Shown in pieces: positions 6,000-10,591 of a stretch of DNA of 10,591 nt. Below the pieces are notes generated by a model that saw only the letters and a list, made by a program, of their open reading frames with translations, did not search any database and was not told the DNA's origin. The DNA lies in contig JAITJU010000018.1 in the NCBI GenBank assembly GCA_031278735.1, positions 1 through 10,591 on the forward strand. The letters are read 5' to 3'. Each line of letters begins with the position of its first letter. The stretch's first letter is position 1. A program made the translations under genes and the position numbers. Source of the DNA: Zoogloeaceae bacterium (GTDB lineage: Bacteria > Pseudomonadota > Gammaproteobacteria > Burkholderiales > Rhodocyclaceae).

Positions 6000-8900
6000 A
6001 TGGCCAATCGTCTGCGGGAAATCCCCTACAACTACACGTCCTTTTCCGATCGGGAGATCGTGGTTCGCCTGTTGGGCGAGGAAAGCTGGCGGATTCTGGA
6101 AACGTTGCGGGATGAGCGGGTCACGGGGCAATCGGCGCGGATGCTCTATGAAGTGCTGGGCGACATCTGGGTGGTGGAGCGCAACCCCTTTCTCGAGGAC
6201 GATCTGATCGCCAATCGCGAGCGGCGCGAAGCCCTGATCGACGCCTTGCATCACCGGCTCCTCGAAGTGGAAAAGCGGCGGCTGGCTTCCTCCGGGGAAG
6301 ATCCGGAACGCGACGCCAAGGTGGGAAGCCTGATCAAGGCGGCGCGGCAGGCGGTGCAACGCTTCGAGGCGTGGTTCCGGGAGACCCGCCGCCTGCGCCA
6401 GAAGGCGCTGAAAATCCTGGGGCGCCACACCCGGCGGGACAACATCGCCTTCGACGGCCTGTCGCGCGTCGCGCACGTGACGGACGCGACCGACTGGCGC
6501 GTCGAATATCCGTTCGTCGTGCTGACGCCGGACGCCGAGGCCGAAGTCGCGCCGCTGGTCAAGGGCTGCATCGAGGCGGGATTGACCATCATCCCGCGCG
6601 GCGGCGGCACCGGCTACACGGGCGGCGCGATTCCGCTTTCTCGCCATTCCGCGGTCATCAATACCGAGAAGCTGCTGGAGATGTCCCCGGTGGAGGAGAT
6701 CGTCCTGTCGGGGCGAACTTACGCCGCCATCCGCACCGGCGCGGGCGTGGTCACGGATCGCGTCTCCGAAGCGGCGGCAAGGGCGGGACGGGTGTTCGCC
6801 GTCGATCCGACCTCCGCTTCCGCCTCCTGCGTGGGCGGCAACATCGCCATGAACGCGGGCGGCAAAAAGGCGGTGCTGTGGGGCACGGCGCTCGACAACC
6901 TGATCTGGTGGAAAATGGTCGACCCGGACGGCAACTGGCTGCACGTGGAACGGCTGACGCACAACTTCGGCAAGATCCACGAACAGGACGTGGCGCGCTT
7001 TCGTCTGCGGCGTTTTTCCCCGGACGAAAAAAGGCTGCTTGCCGAAGAAACGCTGGAAATGCCCGGCGCGCGCTGCCGCAAGACCGGACTGGGCAAGGAC
7101 GTGACCGACAAGTTCCTGGGCGGCCTGCCGGGCGTGCAAAAGGAAGGCGCGGACGGCATCATCGTCGCCGCCTGCTGGCTGCTGCACCAGATGCCGCCGG
7201 TCACGCGCACGGTCTGCCTGGAGTTTTTCGGCCAGGTGCGCGATGCCGTGCCGTCCATCGTCGAGATCACCGATTATTTCAAGCCGGGCGGCGCGGGACT
7301 GGCGGCGGGAGTGCGATTGGCGGGACTGGAACATCTGGACGAGCGTTATGTGAAAGCCGTGGGCTATGCCGCCAAGGCCAAACGCGCCGGACAACAGCAC
7401 GCGCGCCCCAAAATGGTGCTGATCGGCGACATTGCCGGTCATGACGAAAACGCGGTCATGGCCGCCGCCTCGGAGGTCGTTCGCATGGCCAACCTTCGGG
7501 GCGCGGACGGATTCATCGCCGTCACGCCGGAAATGCGGAAAAAATTCTGGCTCGACCGCTCGCGCACCGCCGCCATTTCCCGACATACCAACGCCTTCAA
7601 GCTGAATGAGGATGTAGTGATTCCGCTGCCGCGCATGGGCGAATACTGCGACGGCGTGGAACGCATCAACATCGAGTTTTCCATCGAAAACAAGCTCGCC
7701 CTGTGTGATGCGATCGCCGCCTTCCTGCAAGGCGATCTGCCCATCCGCGTGGGCGACAGCAATCTCCCCAAGGACGTTCTGATCGGCGAGCGGCGCGAAC
7801 AGGCGCAAGAACACGTGGCCCGCGTGCGCGCGCGCTGGCGGTGGGCGCTCGACCATCTCGACCTGCCCCTGCCGGAAGCGGAAGCGTGCTTTGCCGCTTT
7901 CGGCGTCAAGGCGGGCGAACTCGTCAACAAGGCGGAAAAGCCGACGCTCTTTCACCGCCTGCAGGATCATTCGCTGCGCGTTTCGTGGAAAAAGGAACTG
8001 AAGGAGCCGCTGGAATTCATCTTCGACGGCCCCGTTTTCCGCCCGCTCTCGGAAAAACTGGACGCCGTGCACAAGGAAGTGCTGCGGGGCAGGGTGTTCG
8101 TCGCCCTGCACATGCACGCGGGCGACGGCAACGTGCACACCAACATCCCGGTCAATTCCGACAACTACGAAATGCTGCAAACCGCCAATCGCGCCGTGGA
8201 ACGCATCATGGCGCTGGCGCGCTCGCTGGACGGCGTCATTTCCGGCGAACACGGCATCGGCATCACCAAGCTGGATTTTCTCGCCGAGGACGAAATACGC
8301 CCGTTTCGGGAGTACAAGAAAAAAATCGACCCGGAAGGTCATTTCAACAGCGGCAAACTGATGCCGGGCGCCAACCTCGCCCGCGCCTACACGCCCTCGT
8401 TTTCGTTGCTGGGGGCGGAATCGCTGATCATGGAACAATCGGAAATCGGGCGCATTTCCGCCATGATCGAGAACTGCCTGCGCTGCGGCAAATGCAAGCC
8501 GGTCTGCTCCACGCACGTGCCGCGCGCCAATCTGCTCTACAGCCCGCGCAACAAGATTCTCGGCGTCAGCCTCCTGATCGAGGCCTTTCTGTACGAGGAA
8601 CAAACCCGGCGCGGCGTCAGCCTGGCGCACTTCGACGAATTCAACGACGTGGCCGACCATTGCACCGTCTGTCACAAATGCGCCAACCCCTGCCCGGTGG
8701 ACATCGATTTCGGCGACGTGACCATCGCAATGCGGACCTTCCTGAAAAAGCAGGGCAAGAAAAATTTTTCTCCTGGCGGCTTTGCCGCGATGAGCTTTCT
8801 GAATCTGAAGGACCCGACCGCAATCAAGCTGACGCGCCGGTTCATGATCGCCTGGGGCTACCGGGCGCAACGGCTGGCGCACCGTCTGGGCAAATACCTG

Positions 8901-9890
8901 GGACTGATCCAGGCGTCGGTCAGGCATCCGGCGCGCACACTGGGACGCGCCGACATTCGGGCGCAGGCGATTCATTTCATCAACAAGCCCATGCCGGGCG
9001 GCCTGCCCGCGCGCACCACGCGCGCCCTGCTGGACATCGAGGACAACACCGTCATTCCGGTGATCCGCAACCCGCAAAAGGCCGCGGAAACAATGGAAAG
9101 CGTGTTCTATTTTCCCGGCTGCGGCTCCGAGCGGCTGTTCAGCCAGGTAGGACTGGCGACGCAGGCCATGCTCTACGAAATCGGTGTCGCCACGGTTTTG
9201 CCGCCCGGCTATCTCTGCTGCGGCTACCCGCAAAATGCGGCAGGCGAGCGCGCTAAAGGTCACAAAATCAGCACGGACAATCGTGTGCTGTTGCACCGCG
9301 TCGCCAACACCCTCAATTATCTCGACATCAAGACAGTGCTGGTCTCCTGCGGCACCTGCATCGATCAACTGCAGAACTACGAATTCGACAGGATTTTCCC
9401 CGGCTGCCGCCTCATGGATATTCACGAATACCTGCTGGAGAAAGGCGTCCGGCTGCCGAGCGAGGCGCGCGACGACACGCGCTATCTGTACCACGATCCT
9501 TGCCACACGCCAATGAAGCTCCGCTCCGGCCTTGAGGTGACGGGCGAATTGCTCGGACAGCCGGTGCAGGCGTGCGAACGCTGCTGCGGCGAATCCGGCA
9601 CGCTCGCGGTGACGCGCCCGGACATCGCCACGCAGGTGCGCTTCCGAAAGCAGGCGGAAATCGAACGGGACAGCGCCCGCCTGCGCGCCGACGGCTTTAC
9701 CGGCGAAATCCATGTCCTGACGGCATGCCCATCCTGCCTGCAAGGTCTGGGGCGTTATCGCCATGACGCCGACGTCAAAACGGATTACCCCGTGGTGCTC
9801 ATGGCACGACGCTTGCTAGGCGCGAACTGGATGGCGGATTACATCCAGCGCGCCGTCAATAACGGCGGCATAGAACGGATTTTGCTGTGA
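6000..9890 (+). CDS. DUF3683-type FAD/4Fe-4S oxidoreductase, probable D-2-hydroxyacid (lactate-type) dehydrogenase
   Basis: A 1296-residue fusion. Residues 1-130 form an N-terminal domain (REIPYNYTSFSDREIVVRLLG) that I associate with DUF3683. A GlcD-like flavin half follows, with the FAD motif PRGGGTGYTGG at 199-209, LHMHAGDGNVHTNIPVN near 703-719 and SGEHGIGITK at 748-757. The ferredoxin-like part has Cys826/829/832/836 and Cys888/891/894/898, two 4Fe-4S clusters. The C-terminal GlcF/HdrB-like part has two cysteine-rich CCG modules: Cys1041, 1073-1074, 1117, 1120 and Cys1168, 1195-1196, 1243, 1246. Known relatives oxidise D-lactate or similar hydroxyacids and pass electrons to the respiratory chain; the substrate here is inferred. 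There is no signal peptide or membrane segment, so it is cytoplasmic or membrane-associated. ATG 6000 is preferred over TTG 5961, which lies in the repeat tract. No Shine-Dalgarno precedes it; it may depend on coupling from 5909-5995. No terminator follows. Confidence 0.9.
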   Translation: MANRLREIPYNYTSFSDREIVVRLLGEESWRILETLRDERVTGQSARMLYEVLGDIWVVERNPFLEDDLIANRERREALIDALHHRLLEVEKRRLASSGEDPERDAKVGSLIKAARQAVQRFEAWFRETRRLRQKALKILGRHTRRDNIAFDGLSRVAHVTDATDWRVEYPFVVLTPDAEAEVAPLVKGCIEAGLTIIPRGGGTGYTGGAIPLSRHSAVINTEKLLEMSPVEEIVLSGRTYAAIRTGAGVVTDRVSEAAARAGRVFAVDPTSASASCVGGNIAMNAGGKKAVLWGTALDNLIWWKMVDPDGNWLHVERLTHNFGKIHEQDVARFRLRRFSPDEKRLLAEETLEMPGARCRKTGLGKDVTDKFLGGLPGVQKEGADGIIVAACWLLHQMPPVTRTVCLEFFGQVRDAVPSIVEITDYFKPGGAGLAAGVRLAGLEHLDERYVKAVGYAAKAKRAGQQHARPKMVLIGDIAGHDENAVMAAASEVVRMANLRGADGFIAVTPEMRKKFWLDRSRTAAISRHTNAFKLNEDVVIPLPRMGEYCDGVERINIEFSIENKLALCDAIAAFLQGDLPIRVGDSNLPKDVLIGERREQAQEHVARVRARWRWALDHLDLPLPEAEACFAAFGVKAGELVNKAEKPTLFHRLQDHSLRVSWKKELKEPLEFIFDGPVFRPLSEKLDAVHKEVLRGRVFVALHMHAGDGNVHTNIPVNSDNYEMLQTANRAVERIMALARSLDGVISGEHGIGITKLDFLAEDEIRPFREYKKKIDPEGHFNSGKLMPGANLARAYTPSFSLLGAESLIMEQSEIGRISAMIENCLRCGKCKPVCSTHVPRANLLYSPRNKILGVSLLIEAFLYEEQTRRGVSLAHFDEFNDVADHCTVCHKCANPCPVDIDFGDVTIAMRTFLKKQGKKNFSPGGFAAMSFLNLKDPTAIKLTRRFMIAWGYRAQRLAHRLGKYLGLIQASVRHPARTLGRADIRAQAIHFINKPMPGGLPARTTRALLDIEDNTVIPVIRNPQKAAETMESVFYFPGCGSERLFSQVGLATQAMLYEIGVATVLPPGYLCCGYPQNAAGERAKGHKISTDNRVLLHRVANTLNYLDIKTVLVSCGTCIDQLQNYEFDRIFPGCRLMDIHEYLLEKGVRLPSEARDDTRYLYHDPCHTPMKLRSGLEVTGELLGQPVQACERCCGESGTLAVTRPDIATQVRFRKQAEIERDSARLRADGFTGEIHVLTACPSCLQGLGRYRHDADVKTDYPVVLMARRLLGANWMADYIQRAVNNGGIERILL

Positions 9891-9943
9891 CAGATCGCTG
9901 TTACAATAATGTTACAATAACGACGGTAACTGTTTGTGTGACA
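9886..9943. promoter_or_regulatory. Cluster of four TGT(G/T)ACA heptamers before the last gene
   Basis: TGTGACA occurs at 9886-9892 and 9937-9943, and TGTTACA at 9899-9905 and 9910-9916. The middle two are part of an exact tandem 11-base repeat, TGTTACAATAA, at 9899-9909 and 9910-9920. TACAAT within each copy (9902-9907, 9913-9918) could act as a -10 box, though no good -35 box lies at the correct distance. The AT-rich stretch in a GC-rich genome and the phased repeats suggest a promoter with operator sites. No regulator can be named. Confidence 0.45.
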
Positions 9944-9956
9944 AAGGAGTGAATGC

Positions 9957-10591
9957 ATGATCGAATATACGCCCACGCCCCTGCCTTCTGTTGGGGGGGG
10001 GTACGCGCAGAGGCCGGAGCCGTCTTTTTCGCTGCCCGGCGCGCCGCGCGAGGTCATCCCCGACCTGACGACCGGCCTGCGGATGATTGCCGCGCTGCCG
10101 ACCGATTTCCCGAACAAGGCGCTGTTGGGCATTCGCCGCATACTGGATTGTCTTGCTGAACAGCCACCCGAAATCGGGGTGTATCTGGACGTGCTGGAGC
10201 AGGTGCGCGTGTCGTTGTATCCCTGCTGCGAATCCCTGGGCAAGCGTTATCGAGACAGCAGTCTGCCCTTGCGCGAGCGGGAAGAGGAAATTTTCCGGCA
10301 GGTGACGGAAGCGTTGCGCGCGACGGGAAACGCTTACGAATATTGCGCGCAGGCGCTGCTGCACGATAAAAGCGCCTACGACGATCAGGCGCGCGCGCGC
10401 AAGCTGGCGCTGGCGCTGTATCGCGTCATCTATTACAACTGCGCCATCCTCTGCGAATACTATGCCGCGCGGCAGGAAATGCCGTCGGGACTCTGGCAGC
10501 AGATCAACCACCATTACGCGCTGGCCGAAGAGCGCGATCTGACGCAAAGAATCGTGCCGGAACCCATCCGCGAGGAAAATCAGGATGTTTG
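9957..10591 (+). CDS. Helical protein, possibly an atypical PilZ (c-di-GMP receptor) N-terminal part; runs off the end
   Basis: An open frame of 211 codons with no stop before the window ends. AAGGAG at 9944-9949 stands seven bases before the ATG at 9957. The first 30 residues are proline- and glycine-rich (MIEYTPTPLPSVGGGYAQRP) and the rest is predicted helical, with LPTDFPNKALLGIRRILDCL, a motif SLYPCCESLGKRYRDSSLPL, and LALALYRVIYYNCAILCEYY. The pattern of paired helices with a LPL-x-ERE block resembles, from memory, the N-terminal region of betaproteobacterial proteins with a C-terminal atypical PilZ domain. No PilZ motif is visible in this part, so the function is a guess. The coding frame is held by a run of nine Gs. 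It probably has its own promoter at 9886-9943. Confidence 0.75.
   Translation, partial: MIEYTPTPLPSVGGGYAQRPEPSFSLPGAPREVIPDLTTGLRMIAALPTDFPNKALLGIRRILDCLAEQPPEIGVYLDVLEQVRVSLYPCCESLGKRYRDSSLPLREREEEIFRQVTEALRATGNAYEYCAQALLHDKSAYDDQARARKLALALYRVIYYNCAILCEYYAARQEMPSGLWQQINHHYALAEERDLTQRIVPEPIREENQDV
9993..10001 (+). repeat. G9 homopolymer near the start of the last gene
   Basis: Nine consecutive Gs encode Gly-Gly-Gly at codons 13-15 of the gene beginning at 9957. Changing the run by one base would take the frame out of the long open frame. Such runs near a start are known phase-variation sites in some bacteria, but they are also a common place for sequencing or assembly error. Confidence 0.7.

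Noticed and set aside
5928..9764. Very long open frame on the minus strand (1278 codons) opposite the oxidoreductase
   Set aside because: It is antisense to a gene with clear FAD and Fe-S motifs. Its product is rich in Arg, His, Gly and Ala with no recognisable motif, as expected from the high-GC codon positions of the real gene.
9953..10159. Alternative ATG and frame at the last gene
   Set aside because: Only three bases from the Shine-Dalgarno and closes after 68 codons with Arg/Ala-rich sequence. The frame from 9957 stays open to the end of the window with ordinary protein composition.

Overview
The window looks like a high-GC betaproteobacterial chromosome, perhaps close to Rhodocyclales or Nitrosomonadales. 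The evidence is the AhpC and AhpF sequences, a HypE tail ending in PRIC, and a very large DUF3683-type FAD/Fe-S oxidoreductase of a kind I associate with that class. The taxonomic placement is inference. All supported genes are on the + strand. The long minus-strand frames are GC-driven shadows.

Layout. (1) 1-392: the 3' end of hypE, the last step of [NiFe]-hydrogenase cyanide-ligand synthesis. (2) 393-565: a control region with a near-consensus OxyR half-operator next to a plausible promoter. (3) 566-1132 ahpC, a hairpin terminator at 1146-1186, then 1219-2775 ahpF: the complete alkyl hydroperoxide reductase pair. (4) 2780-2876: a short composite element in which GACRGAR-like heptamers face inverted copies across a TATAAT box and a small hairpin. 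(5) 2880-5912: a 1010-residue single-chain restriction-modification protein of the MmeI (Type IIL) kind. A heptamer tract and a REP-like hairpin both lie in frame inside it, and its 3' end runs into a further heptamer tract. (6) 5909-5995: a 28-codon ORF with a Shine-Dalgarno, overlapping the restriction gene's stop and ending 4 nt before the next start. (7) 6000-9890: a 1296-residue fusion of a GlcD-like flavin half and a GlcF-like Fe-S half, probably a D-2-hydroxyacid (D-lactate-type) dehydrogenase. (8) 9957-10591: the start of a helical protein that may be the N-terminal part of an atypical PilZ receptor; the window ends inside it.

How the parts relate. AhpC and AhpF form one peroxide-scavenging system, likely OxyR-controlled. 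The oxidoreductase is probably respiratory. The restriction gene sits between housekeeping redox genes, and both of its boundaries carry the heptamer element, which fits a defence gene acquired as a cassette. I see no multi-gene novel system. The most unusual features are the heptamer repeats around and inside the restriction gene, and the small coupled ORF that may deliver ribosomes to the big oxidoreductase, which has no Shine-Dalgarno of its own. I found no RNA gene, CRISPR array or transposase.
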